Below the pieces are notes generated by a model. The model saw only the letters and a list, made by a program, of their open reading frames with translations. It was not told the DNA's origin and made no database searches. From Sugiyamaella lignohabitans (Eukaryota > Ascomycota > Dipodascomycetes > Dipodascales > Trichomonascaceae), in NCBI RefSeq assembly GCF_001640025.1, contig NC_031672.1, forward strand, positions 1,860,001-1,924,000: DNA of 64,000 nucleotides, read 5' to 3'. The position numbers were made by a program, and so were the translations under genes. This document shows positions 43,092 to 52,933 of this stretch, piece by piece (the first letter of the stretch is position 1; every line of letters starts with the position of its first letter).

Positions 43092-44069
43092 ATTGGGCTT
43101 TGAAATTGATGTTTAGAAATTGAACTATTTCTCTCAGAGGACGTACATAGTCTATATAAATGAGGCTAACGCTATAGGAATTTAAATACCATAGTGAGCT
43201 GCACATAATTCAACACGTGGCTGTTAGAGAGCTTATAAGATGTTTACTGAAAGGAGCAATAGCATACAAACCATAGATAGCAGAGTCTAACGGAATAGCA
43301 ATGAGACTTGTAACTAATATATGCTGTCCGAGAATATTATTACATGTTATTGGTATCGAGAAACTAAAGAACTATAATTTACCTACAATTCCAGTTATAA
43401 AAGATGCCTCACAAGAAAGTGCAGCTGCCCCAGATATTTATAGAGAGAAATGTACTATCTGAGAAGAATTCGAAGCAATATATGAGTCATGTAGATGTAG
43501 AATATTATTGATTCGACCAGTATAGTATTCACTTCGAAATTAATCCCATATATCATTTATGCGATGTATGTTTTGTTTTACAGGGATCATATAACAGTAT
43601 GCACAAAAGCGACGATGATTTACTTATTGGGGCACATAATCAAAACAGTCTCACATAGTGCATGTCAAAACTGACCGATAAGAGGGTTAGTTACCTCAAA
43701 ATAGTACATGCAAGGGAAATTTAAGGCTGACATGAACGGCCGTAGATGAGGAACTATTCGGATAACTCCGGGCCCAAGTAAGACCACTCCACTAAACTTA
43801 GCTCCGATCCTTGCCAATCTCAGTTAAGCACTACGCAGTAGGATGCAACTTAAATACTGCATGCGTATTGGCTATCTGCAAGGACCACGCCGTTTATATG
43901 AGGCAAAATTCACCCAAAGCCCGATAACCACTAGAAATGACAAGTCAGGGCCACCACATATTTTAATACATTATCTATATACATATGCGTATCCGTCGTA
44001 AGAAAAATAGTTCATCTTTTCTAACTTCAATTTCAAAGCCAAGTAAGAACGAACAAGATGATTTTACCG
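43092..44069. promoter_or_regulatory. Upstream region of copy D with relic of the divergent fragment
   Basis: Shares the copy C upstream layout with deletions. At about 44030 the fragment start has lost its ATG (CCAAGTAAGAACGAACAAGA) and ends at GATTTTACCG, where the 470-bp dispersed repeat begins. Confidence 0.6.
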
Positions 44070-44544
44070 TACAAGCAAACAATCTTTTGTTTTCAGTATT
44101 CCGACAGATTTTACTGTCTAATCTGTGTTACCCGGTGTCTCTGCACAGCTGTATTCCGGGTAACCCCTGAATGTTACAATGGGAAACATATGTTTTGGTA
44201 ATTTGTTAATTTAAGTTTTCTCTTTTCTTAGAGGATGTTAATGATTTGTTGAGAAAGCTGTTAATTAAATGGATGCCTAGAATGAGAAGTAATTCAAGCA
44301 GATAGCACTAGCCTGGCACACCAAGACGTGCGATATATATGATTTAATGAATATCGAACCATTAGAATCGAGGAAGAATTCATTCATATCTAACTTACTC
44401 ATGGCCTTGAATGCATGTATTATTAGTCAGTAGAAGGTAACTGATCTCACTTGTCTAGAGGAGCCAGCTTTTACGATCACATGTGCTAGAGCCGGACCCA
44501 TCACGACCGGAATATTAGCGGAGATAATTACCCGGTGTTACATG
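44070..44544. repeat. Dispersed repeat, about 470 bp, copy 2
   Basis: Same orientation as 27983-28455. It starts exactly where the truncated NTPase fragment breaks off, so it may have inserted there. Confidence 0.8.
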
Positions 44545-45733
44545 GATGTCTAAATGAAACTTAGTGTGCTATGTCGTTTATATTGCAAATTCATGCACTA
44601 TGAAATAATACTATACTCACTATTAAACTTGATTTTTATTATTAATACTTCAATAGCTGGTTTTACGTAACTAGAAAGACTACAATTTTCGAAACACGGC
44701 TTTGATGTCGTGGACCGGATAGATAAAGCGAAATTGAGGAGTTTAATTAACGAAGCTTTAAGGATGAATTGGCCGAATAAGTGACCCAGAGCCATTTTCC
44801 GACAAAAATCTGTTCCATACCATCACTACGCCTCGCAAGAACCGAATTGTAGAATTTACCTCGTAGTTTTGTTTTCCTCGCGCTATAAAAAAATCTACTA
44901 TGGAGGAAAGAGGTGGTCACCTGTAAGAACGGACTCCCTTTGCACCTTCAGTATAACTCAGCCATCTTCTCCGTATCTGTAAGCTTCTCGAGATCAACAA
45001 TGCCTCCGGCGGCTGGGGCTGCGCCTCAGACCTCGTTGCTCCTGCTTCGGGAGATGACTTGAACCGCTGGGAACCGTCTTGGCAGTAAAAAGGGTACGGT
45101 AGGGACAAGTTTTGTGATTTTGAGCAGCTATCAAAAAATATCTGAGGTTCGATATTTTTATCCGATTTTTTTATATATAGATATTTGAGATCACTGCCAC
45201 TGATATCTTCGTGCGAGTGGCGTATTACGCTGTTTTTCCTTATTATACCATAGAGCAGTTGGGACAAGGTTCAAAAAGCCATCCTTGAGTGGGATGTCGG
45301 GCCACTGAGTGGGTGCCAGCCCGACCAATTGTTTACCAGTTAATCGTACTTGGCCCTACTACAAATCAAGGAGCAATTAAGTTTTAGGCAAACTCCCCTA
45401 TGGACGTCACAACAATCATTAGAGCTTCTGAGAGTCTATTAAGATAACTGTAATTTGGATGCATTGCCTTCTGGAATGAGCAATAAGCAGTTAATATCCA
45501 TTCATAGCTTCATGACAGAGACCATTTCCACGCACAATCCTAGTAAAGAATAAGGTACTGGCCGTAAACACACTTTCCTACACTGATATGAATGTATTAA
45601 GTTTGTGCATTATGTACATTGGGTAAAAAAAGGATGCAAAGGGGTGAAATAGAACAACAACAGAGGAAGTATCGATCCAAATGTGGTGCAAGGCCATGAA
45701 ACTCCGAGGATAGCATTTATATTACAGTGCAAT
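44545..45733. other. Intergenic, right edge of the repeat island
   Basis: 44680-44810 shows weak similarity to 26440-26560 (GGCTTTGATGTCGTGGACCG / GGCGTTGATATCGTGGACTA; AAGTGACCC followed by CATTTTC). A GC-element arm lies at 45002-45053. A 116-codon minus frame (44917-45267) crosses the element and is not convincing. Confidence 0.45.
45002..45053 (+). repeat. GC-rich hairpin element, decayed left arm
   Basis: GCCTCCGGCGGCTGGGGCTG, CGCCTCAG, CTCCTGCTTCGGGAG. Stem mismatches show decay. It is the first copy after the 19 kb gap. Confidence 0.85.
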
Positions 45734-46330
45734 CTAATCCTCACGAGAAGGCTCATAAACAGATTCGTTATATGCTTTAATGTAAGATCCAGGTTTGGTA
45801 GAAAAGGATCCACACTTGTCGGCAAGTAAATGACATGAGTTTTCACGAACGATAGACTCGATAGAAAGTTCTTGGTCGACCCACTCACGAATTGCATCCT
45901 CTGCAGATTCAGGTGATTTCCCAAAGTCTCTTGCTCGATAAGCATCAATTCGAGGGTCAGGTGGTACTCGTAGCGACTCGGAAAGTCCTGGTGGCAACAC
46001 AGCAGTTGCGCTTCTCGAGTCCAAATCGCCATTGCTATTGCTATTGCTCAAACCACTATTTCTCACAGCCTTCCGACCCTGATCCGAGACTCTTCCACAA
46101 TAATCTAGCAAAGTATCACGAGCCAACCAAGCTGGGAACAGAACAGTTGAGATGTGTTCAGCGCATGATCCAGTTCTCGGCAGATGAGTAGGAAGACTGT
46201 CGTCCGATTGTCTACGGGAATACCTCAAAAACGCGCGAATGGCCTCCGGAGAATAACACGACCCCGGATTCAGCAACTCCCGAATCTCCATAGGAGGAAA
46301 CGGCTTGCCATTATTTATTGTCCCTGTCAT
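45734..46330 (-). CDS. MIX23: MIX23 (CCDC58 family) mitochondrial intermembrane-space protein
   Basis: 198 residues from the ATG at 46330 (MTGTINNGKPFPPMEIRELL); yeast Mix23 is about the same length. An open frame extends upstream only without an ATG. RAFLRYSRRQSDDSLPTHL matches the family front 'LlkvMRtiDDrIvheLN', and C-AEHI...ARDTLLDYC matches the family's spaced cysteines with the SRD-like turn. The family is imported through the Mia40 disulfide relay and helps proteins enter mitochondria under stress. The C-terminal half has an extra Ser/Asn-rich stretch and Cys in NSCHLLADKCGS, which is not obvious in the human protein. Confidence 0.7.
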   Translation of the reverse strand: MTGTINNGKPFPPMEIRELLNPGSCYSPEAIRAFLRYSRRQSDDSLPTHLPRTGSCAEHISTVLFPAWLARDTLLDYCGRVSDQGRKAVRNSGLSNSNSNGDLDSRSATAVLPPGLSESLRVPPDPRIDAYRARDFGKSPESAEDAIREWVDQELSIESIVRENSCHLLADKCGSFSTKPGSYIKAYNESVYEPSRED

Positions 46331-46424
46331 GTTACTGGTTGAAATACTTTTGCTCCGCCATGATCCGTACTTCACTCCTCTGCATAACTGGCGGATATTG
46401 GCTCAGGGGTGATGTGTGGGGGGG

Positions 46425-46608
46425 GCCTCCGGGGGCTGGGGCTCCGCCCCTGACCCCGCTGCTCCTCTCGCTTCGCTCGAGTGCGGCTTGGGGGTCCCAG
46501 AGTTTGCCGGGGATGGTCTGACGATACTGGTAGGGGACCCTCACGCCCCACTCGAGCGAAGCGAGAGGAGCAGCGGGGTCTGGGGCGGAGCCCCAGCCGC
46601 CGGAGGCA
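46425..46608. repeat. GC-rich hairpin element pair with long spacer
   Basis: Left arm 46425-46483 (GCCTCCGGGGGCTGGGGCTC), spacer 64 bases with a GGGTCCC...GGGACCC inverted pair, right arm 46548-46608 (CACTCGAGCGAAGCGAGAGG...GCCGCCGGAGGC). It lies between CSN6 stop and MIX23 start. Confidence 0.92.
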
Positions 46609-46667
46609 GTCCCTCAAGCCGAGAAAGAATTCGAAGAATATAAATAAGTTGAGAGTGGCTCGTGTGT

Positions 46668-48044
46668 CTAGAGAGCGTCTATGAACTCGCCAGTCGGTGT
46701 GGAGGAGTCGGTTTTATGACCTATAGAGAATTGGTGCTTGGCTCTGAGGTCGAGACCCAACCGTTGTCCCTTGGTTAGAGCAGCTGCGAGATAGGCTGTT
46801 AGTGCTTCAAATTGCTGTTTGTCGAGAGCATTTCCTAGTTCTTGGTAGTTGGGGTCATGGTCTGTGTTTCGTGAGAGCTGGATTATACAGGCATTGATCT
46901 GCCGTAGAAGAGAGTGGTCGGCCTGGATCTCGCCTGCTCGTACTGATTTTATGTAATCGCGAACGATAACTAGTCGGTTACGGAACATTTCGACTGCGTT
47001 CGTTTGTTCTGTGATACGATTGGCAAACTCTGATTTACCAATTGCCTGGGATTTAGAGACTCTCGTTGCCGATGATGTACCAACATCAGCTTGTGAGTCA
47101 GAGTGATCATTTATATCATCGCTCTGGTGGCTTTTACCATGTTTCATAATATCTTCCACACCGATTCTTTCAGCCTCCTCAGACTCAATTTTAATATTAA
47201 CGATCTCGACAAACGATGCCACAGCCACGTTTGTTTCAACAGTTCCGGTAGTAGGGATATCTCCAGCACCTCTATAGACCACTTCGTATGCTTTCATCGG
47301 CAATTGCGACATGATCTCATTCTTGCGAATTACTGGATCAAAAACCATCAGCGTGCCTACATCGTATATTTCAGTGATCTGCTGCTGGATTTTCAGCAGA
47401 GTGAAATCTGGTGCCAGTGATGTCAGTGATCTGTTGATATAAAACAGACCCAATAAACTATGATCAGGGAAGTTGACTTTGTCTAATAATCAGTTAAAAT
47501 TTGCAACTAAAACAGTAATAAGCCCGATCAATAGAGCCAACGAAGCTCAATGGGTTGTAACTGAAACTCTGAACATGCGACCATGGGACATAAAAATGGC
47601 AACTTACATAGTTCGATCTTTCTGTTCAAATAGGACATATCGACATTCACTGTGGATGATCCAGATTCCCCACCTGTCAGGACATTTATCACCAATTCAC
47701 TGGCGTTGTGAATAGTGACATCTCGACCCGTTCTGGTTCCAAATAGCGCTCCTAGAACTGCAATTGTTAGAATCCACCAATCAACTGCTCAACTGATACC
47801 TCAGCATTCGTTCATACACCACCAAAAACCCCGAAAACAGGGCACCCCTACGCCGGACTCGAGCGAAGCGAGAGGACCCACGGGGTCTGGGGCGGAGCCC
47901 CAGCCGCCGGAGGTACTCTGACCAGCACTTACAGATATCCTGACCCCTCAATCTTCCTCGTGTGCAGTAGTCCGAGATATTGAGAAGAGGCAGAGGATGG
48001 ACAATCAGCGTTGATTCGCTGAACTCTGTAGCTGGTGCAACCAT
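46668..48044 (-). CDS. CSN6: COP9 signalosome subunit 6 (MPN-minus protein)
   Basis: Three exons: 48044-47933, 47757-47608 and 47482-46668, giving 358 residues. Exon 1 has VHPLPLLNISDYCTRGR (family: 'lHPLvilNIsDh..R'). Exon 2 starts FLGALFGTRTGRDVTIHNAS. Exon 3 carries FPDHSLLGLFYINR, ESEEAERIGVEDIM and, further on, NRLVIVRDYIKSVRAGEI and HSLLRQINACIIQL. The JAMM metal motif (E, HxH, D) is absent, as expected for CSN6 and not for CSN5. CSN removes NEDD8 from cullins. eIF3f or Rpn8 are alternatives, but the EEAERIGV and C-terminal helices fit CSN6 best. Intron 1 (175 nt) contains a GC-element arm; intron 2 (125 nt) does not. An alternative acceptor 6 nt downstream of intron 2 is also in frame. 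Confidence 0.8.
47854..47913 (-). repeat. GC-rich hairpin element, single arm in CSN6 intron 1
   Basis: CGGACTCGAGCGAAGCGAGA ... GGGGCGGAGCCCC, GCCGCCGGAGGT, with its outer end 18 bases from the splice donor. It is the only single intronic arm whose orientation relative to transcription is opposite to the others. Confidence 0.92.
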
Positions 48045-50171
48045 TGGACCGTCTCTAGAGAAGATACAAGTCGACGTCGGTTCACAACTGTCTCCATTGC
48101 CATGTTCAGCCGTGTGGAGATCGAATCATGATACGAAGTTCTCAAGTACCGGGGACTAAGATTCAAATTGTAACGGATTTTTTTGGGATTAGAAAAATAT
48201 ACTCACTAGACACTGGCAATGCCCTTTTACGGTGTACACTTTGCATTCCTCATTGGGGTTACTGCTGGACCCTCTACAGGTGCTCCTGCAGGGTCTAACT
48301 TGTGGAATCAGACTGCCTCCGGCGGCTGGGGCGCTGCCCCAGACCCCGTGGCTCCTCTCGCTGCGCTCGAGTCGGATGTCGAGCGTCCAGAGGCTCGGCG
48401 AAGCGGAGCACAACGGGAACTGGGGCAGCGCCCCAGCCGCCGGAGGCTGTCCGATTCCTGCAGGGTCTGATATGCAGGGTCCGACATTTGCCAGTGCCTG
48501 AGGTGGATCCGCTAATATTCAATTTGTTGGAGTGGTGCTAAAATAGTGAGAGTAGTACTGTTGACTACACCCAAGTGGCGAGTGAGAGGAATGTTTCTCT
48601 CATGCAACGAATGTTTAACTCTGCAATTACATGTCGCTATGAATTCAAACACCCAGCCTGGCAATAAACTCCCCACTACTAGAATTAACTAGTGCTGTTA
48701 GTGGTTATTGATATAGTCTCTCTATATTTCGTCACCATTCAAACTGTTCATAATGGGACTGGCAGAAACAGGTACACGGTAGCTCAATCACCTGTATCAC
48801 ATTCTGACCTTGTGTATAGATACGGAACGAATAATCCTTAAGATAGATTCCGTTCATTTTCTTACTCCCAATCGCTAATTTCTGTTTAGATCTTGCAATA
48901 AGATTAAATAACTATCTATTAGCAAAATACACGGCATACTCTTCTTGTTGTCGAGGATATGTCAAAAATATCGATTACTGAAAGTTGGTTCTGGCAACAT
49001 GTATAAAGTGAAGGCAGAGTTGTGGGCGATTTGTTAGAGGTATTTCGATCACAACCCCGAGAAAAATTTCTATTCTATTTGTTTAGCGCACCTGTTGAAC
49101 AAATAGACAAATAGGCTTGCTCACAAGTAATATCTTTTGTAGTGTATTACTCCGATCACTCAGACCTTCACCCTCCGCCGAGAACATAGTCAGATTTCGA
49201 TCGCCGATTTTAGTAGTCAGAGCTGTTAACTTCCTCAAAATTATATGTGAAGTTATATTTCCAGTTGATAGTGATTAGAACTCAGATTCCATCTACAGAA
49301 TTTTTAATTGTGCCCCTGGAATTACTCGATCCATCGCAATGCAATTCACACTGCATGATAGCCCCCTTTGATAGTTTATCGTGCATTTAGGGCCTCTGTG
49401 GTTACTTTCAGCCTCTGGCAGTCATCATTACGCAGTAAATCTTGTGTATTTTCACATGGGTACAGCTTTGTTTGAACTCTGTTTTAACTTTACTTATCGG
49501 ACGAGTCACGATTTATTATTTCGATTAACGTCTAGTTATCCCAACTGTGGTCTTTTTGGGTGTTAGTTTGGACTGCTATTGACTACTGTTTGTGAGAAAC
49601 GGTAAGAGACAGAGTCCCAGACTTAGCAAAAGTTGAAGGAACAGATTACATATCGTATTTTAGGCTCGAATCATCCAGCTCTTAAATTTCTGACAACTGA
49701 AGGGTCCCAAATTAACAAAACAAGGCGTTAATAGTTAGATAGGCATTGTCACGTGATGCATTAACCTCGCGCGGAGTTCGTGAAGTAGCTTCTAAACATT
49801 CCCCTGAAATCAACTTTTGTGGTGCACTTCAACTCATTTTAGCAACCTGACACTTCTTATTGGACTATTTTTGAACAAATAAATACCAAAAATCTCAAAA
49901 GCATCACCCGAAATGTTACCCACATTTAAAAAATTTAAAAGTTATGGGGGCTGTGCAACCCAGCTTAAAAGTTATGGGACTGTGGGCTTGGTCTATATAA
50001 GCAACAGCAGTCGCTGCAGACTTCTCTTCCTCTTCTTCTTTTCTCTTCGTCTATTCGAACAATTCTGCCTGCTAAGTCTGCACACCAGTATTGTTTTAAG
50101 ATCTTTTTTAACCAGCGTTTTTCAACTCGATTATTTTTTTTATTTTATTACTGCCGATTTTTATTTACAAA
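48045..50171. promoter_or_regulatory. Intergenic and promoter region of the PIP-kinase-like gene
   Basis: A GC-element pair lies at 48314-48447. 48540-49900 shows no gene. Before the PIP-kinase-like ATG lie a 14-bp direct repeat TTAAAAGTTATGGG at 49935-49948 and 49965-49978, TATATAA at 49994-50000 (172 bp upstream), then a CT-rich leader (50020-50060). Confidence 0.5.
48314..48447. repeat. GC-rich hairpin element, pair with diverged right arm
   Basis: Left arm 48314-48374 (GGGGCGCTGCCCC; CTCTCGCTGCGCTCGAGTCG). Right arm about 48396-48447, where CTCGGCGAAGCGGAGC replaces the usual stem and AACTGGGGCAGCGCCCCAG is kept. Flanked by CTGCAGGGTCTAACTTG and CTGCAGGGTCTGATATG, a direct flank similarity. 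Confidence 0.9.
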
Positions 50172-51719
50172 ATGGGCAGTTTCGGTCAACTTGATTCCAC
50201 CTTTTGCTTCCCTCTTGAGCAGGGTGAGTTTGAGTCTCAAAGACAGCTTTGCAAGTTTCCTCGTCGCCCTGTTTTGAATGACGTTCGCCGTCCTGGTTCT
50301 GGGACTTATTATGGTAACTTGGGTGAGATAGAGAACCGTCGTCCTGCTAGACGTTCTGCTTTTGCTTATCACAAGACTATTCAAGTTCCTATTGGTTATG
50401 ATTTTTCCGTTCAACCAAACAAGCACCTCGCAGTATCCACCGAGGTAGTCGAAGCTGATGAAGAGACTGATTGCGAAGAGCTTTTGTTGAACTTTGCTCC
50501 TGATGATTATTCCGGCTCTAGAGACTCTAAAGGCTTCCTTTGTGGTGAGGTTCCCACTTTGCTTCCTGATGATCCATTGTTTACTGGCATCCCTGATTGT
50601 GCTAGAGAAGACGATGACGCTTATTTGCACCGTGAGTTTATTAATGCCTCAGACGACATTGAAACAATTAATTCTATGAATGCTCCTGATGCCTCAATGG
50701 GTCCAGTTGAGCTAGAGCTCGAATGTGCTCTTACCAGGGTCGACAAAAGGTTCGAGAACTTGGGAATTATTATTGAAGAGATATTATTCGATATGCCAGA
50801 GAAAGTATCCAAAATGGCTTCTCTTAAATCCAAGTTGGCATTTGGCAAACGCCCCTCTATTTCTGGATCCACTCTATTTACTGGAATCCTTACCGGTCTT
50901 TGTGCCAACCCTCCATTGTATGCTCCTGGGGTACCTCATTCTTCCATCTATGAAGTTAAAAAGTACCAACTTCAAAGTGGTGCAATCCTTGGAGTTCATT
51001 CGCCCGTTGTTTACAATCAAATCCGGGCCGTCTGTGGAGTTGACCACGACGAATTGATGAGTTCATTTGATTTACAGTCTTTGGATGCTGCTATTACCGA
51101 GAGAACTGGCTCCGAATTTGTTACTCCTGATGGGAAATTCAATATTAAGACGCTCAAGCGCAAGGAGTACCAGATGATCTCTGATTTTAAGTTTCTCGAT
51201 GACTACTACACCCATGTCAGAGACTTATTGACACGACTTCCTCCCTACCTGGGACACTACACTATTTGGGAGAATGGAAAGGAAACACATTTTGTTGTTA
51301 CGAAAAGTTTAGTTGACAAGAACAATGACACTTTGTTCAAACTCAGGGCATCGACTGATGGCGACCTTAATGGATTCCCTCGTGTGGTTATCAAGGATCT
51401 CAATCGCCTCAATGACAAGTATTTTCATTTGCCAGAGAATGTGCGAGACCATATCATTGGTCAGGTTAGAACCGATGCCAAGATGTTAAAGAGGCACAAT
51501 ATTCTGGATTATTCATTATTGGTTGGGCTTGAGTGTGACCCTCTAACTGGTGAAGAAACATCCTCAGTTGGCCTTAGTATTGCCCTCTGCCCCTCTAGTC
51601 GGGTCAAGAGAGTGGTTAGTTGTATCAGATCACTAATTTCTGGACACTCCACTTTCAAGGATCTTCGCCAGTCTGCCTCGGCCAATGGACCGAGCAGACC
51701 TGTGGTCACACGCTGTTGA
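50172..51719 (+). CDS. PIP-kinase-fold protein, divergent, C-terminally short
   Basis: 515 residues, start MGSFGQLDSTFCFPLEQGEF with a TATA box and CT-rich leader upstream. The N-terminal ~270 residues are unrecognised and acidic in part. From about residue 280 the PIP-kinase pattern is visible: YNQIRAVCGVDHDELMSSF, TGSEFVTPDGKFNIKTLKRK (glycine-rich loop and Lys), YYTHVRDLLTRLPPYLGHY, then FKLRAS in place of DLKGS, DAKMLKRHNILDYSLLVGLE (catalytic Asp), and a short tail. The expected later 'GIIDxL' metal-binding Asp and activation loop are missing, so lipid kinase activity is doubtful. Similar short PIPK-like proteins occur in filamentous fungi. Its 3' two-fifths and flank are duplicated at the left end of the window. 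Confidence 0.75.
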   Translation: MGSFGQLDSTFCFPLEQGEFESQRQLCKFPRRPVLNDVRRPGSGTYYGNLGEIENRRPARRSAFAYHKTIQVPIGYDFSVQPNKHLAVSTEVVEADEETDCEELLLNFAPDDYSGSRDSKGFLCGEVPTLLPDDPLFTGIPDCAREDDDAYLHREFINASDDIETINSMNAPDASMGPVELELECALTRVDKRFENLGIIIEEILFDMPEKVSKMASLKSKLAFGKRPSISGSTLFTGILTGLCANPPLYAPGVPHSSIYEVKKYQLQSGAILGVHSPVVYNQIRAVCGVDHDELMSSFDLQSLDAAITERTGSEFVTPDGKFNIKTLKRKEYQMISDFKFLDDYYTHVRDLLTRLPPYLGHYTIWENGKETHFVVTKSLVDKNNDTLFKLRASTDGDLNGFPRVVIKDLNRLNDKYFHLPENVRDHIIGQVRTDAKMLKRHNILDYSLLVGLECDPLTGEETSSVGLSIALCPSSRVKRVVSCIRSLISGHSTFKDLRQSASANGPSRPVVTRC

Positions 51720-52425
51720 GTTCATTCTTTCAATCTTTGCGGTCAGCTGGTCAGTCTAGCATTATCCAAGGTACCCAATGCCTTGTTTGTCATTTCATTT
51801 CCTTATGGTACTATTGGATTGGTAGTCACTTTGATTTCCTTTCGGATTTTGCGATTTCAGTCGAGGTCATCCCGAGTCCCGGCTATTTCGCACGTCATTC
51901 ATTGGTTCACGGGCCTTGTTTTGCAATTCGCTCATCGTCCCTTGTTGTTCACTACATCAGTCGCCTCGCAAACCGCGAGCAGACGACGATTTAGACCGTT
52001 AGACTATTGTAGACCTGGCTCCTTGCCAGTTTACTCCTGGAGATTCTTGAATCCTTCCAATTGCGGCGCTTCCTTAGCGACATTTTGGAGCTGGAGTTCA
52101 AGGCTCAAATTTCTATGGACGGACGATGAGCAGAGTAGACATGGAACCCTTGGTGTTGACACTGGCACCTGATCAATGAACTTTGAATAGTACCCCTTAC
52201 ACATGACATGGCTTTCTCCAACAAGATACACCGACTGGTGGTAACCGCACTCGAGATTGATCGAACTTGACAGCCCATTTTTTATTTTATTGTTTACGAT
52301 TGTGATGACTGTGTATGAATTTTGGAGTTTGGGTTTATTGTAATTATGTCTAATGTAATAATTAATATTACTTTTTATCTTATTTTCTGCCTTACCATAA
52401 TCTCAAGGTGCTCCGACCTCTCTCT
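51298..52425 (+). repeat. Direct segmental duplication, right copy
   Basis: Counterpart of 1-1120, in the same orientation 51 kb away. The similarity continues to the GC element at 52426, whose core then differs from that of the left copy. Confidence 0.9.
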
Positions 52426-52483
52426 GCCTCCGGCGGCTGGGCTCCGCCCACACGCCCGCTGCTCCTCTCGCTGCAGTCGAGTC
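52426..52483 (+). repeat. GC-rich hairpin element, left arm with damaged central stem
   Basis: GCCTCCGGCGGCTGGGCTCC, GCCCACACGCCCGCTG (the CTGGGGC/GCCCCAG stem is broken), CTCTCGCTGCAGTCGAGTCG, followed by core GTTCGTCGACGGTCCCAGTC. Confidence 0.85.
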
Positions 52484-52933
52484 GGTTCGTCGACGGTCCC
52501 AGTCGGGCTGTTGATACTGTCGAGGGTTTTATGAAACATCGACTTAGCAAGTAAGCCCATATTTTAGTTTACTCCCAGTTCATAAATGATTAATCAAGCA
52601 GAAGATGGGTGCCGACCCACTAAGAATTAAGATGGTAATTAATCTGGCAGCTTGCCGAAGAAATGCCTCTGAGGGGAGAACATGTATCTGTTCTTGCTAA
52701 AAGAGTCACAAGCCCATGAATTACTCACAGAGAAGTTATCACAGAACTCCGAGTGATTTTTGTTATTTAATTTAGATGCTTAAAAGTCCATGAAAAGTTC
52801 ACTGGGTAGTTGTCTCGCTATACACAGCTTTTTCGACTCGTTTTACTGACTGGTTACTGGCTGTCAGAAACCTGCTGCCAATGTATTCCATTTCTCCCGC
52901 GTCAAACAGCTGAAAGACAAGCTCCTTTTCTAT

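Larger units (their letters stand above)
39945..44069 (-). repeat. Third copy of the NTPase repeat unit, direct with 33477-37690
   Basis: Same orientation as the copy C unit. It lacks the outer 3' segment with the gene remnant, has indels in the tail (an extra AAATGGGAAGTCT-like insert near 40095), and its truncated fragment is reduced to a few dozen bases. Confidence 0.85.

Noticed and set aside
44917..45267. 116-codon minus frame at the island edge
   Set aside because: No family resemblance, includes a GC element, and the start region is AT-rich and not coding-like.
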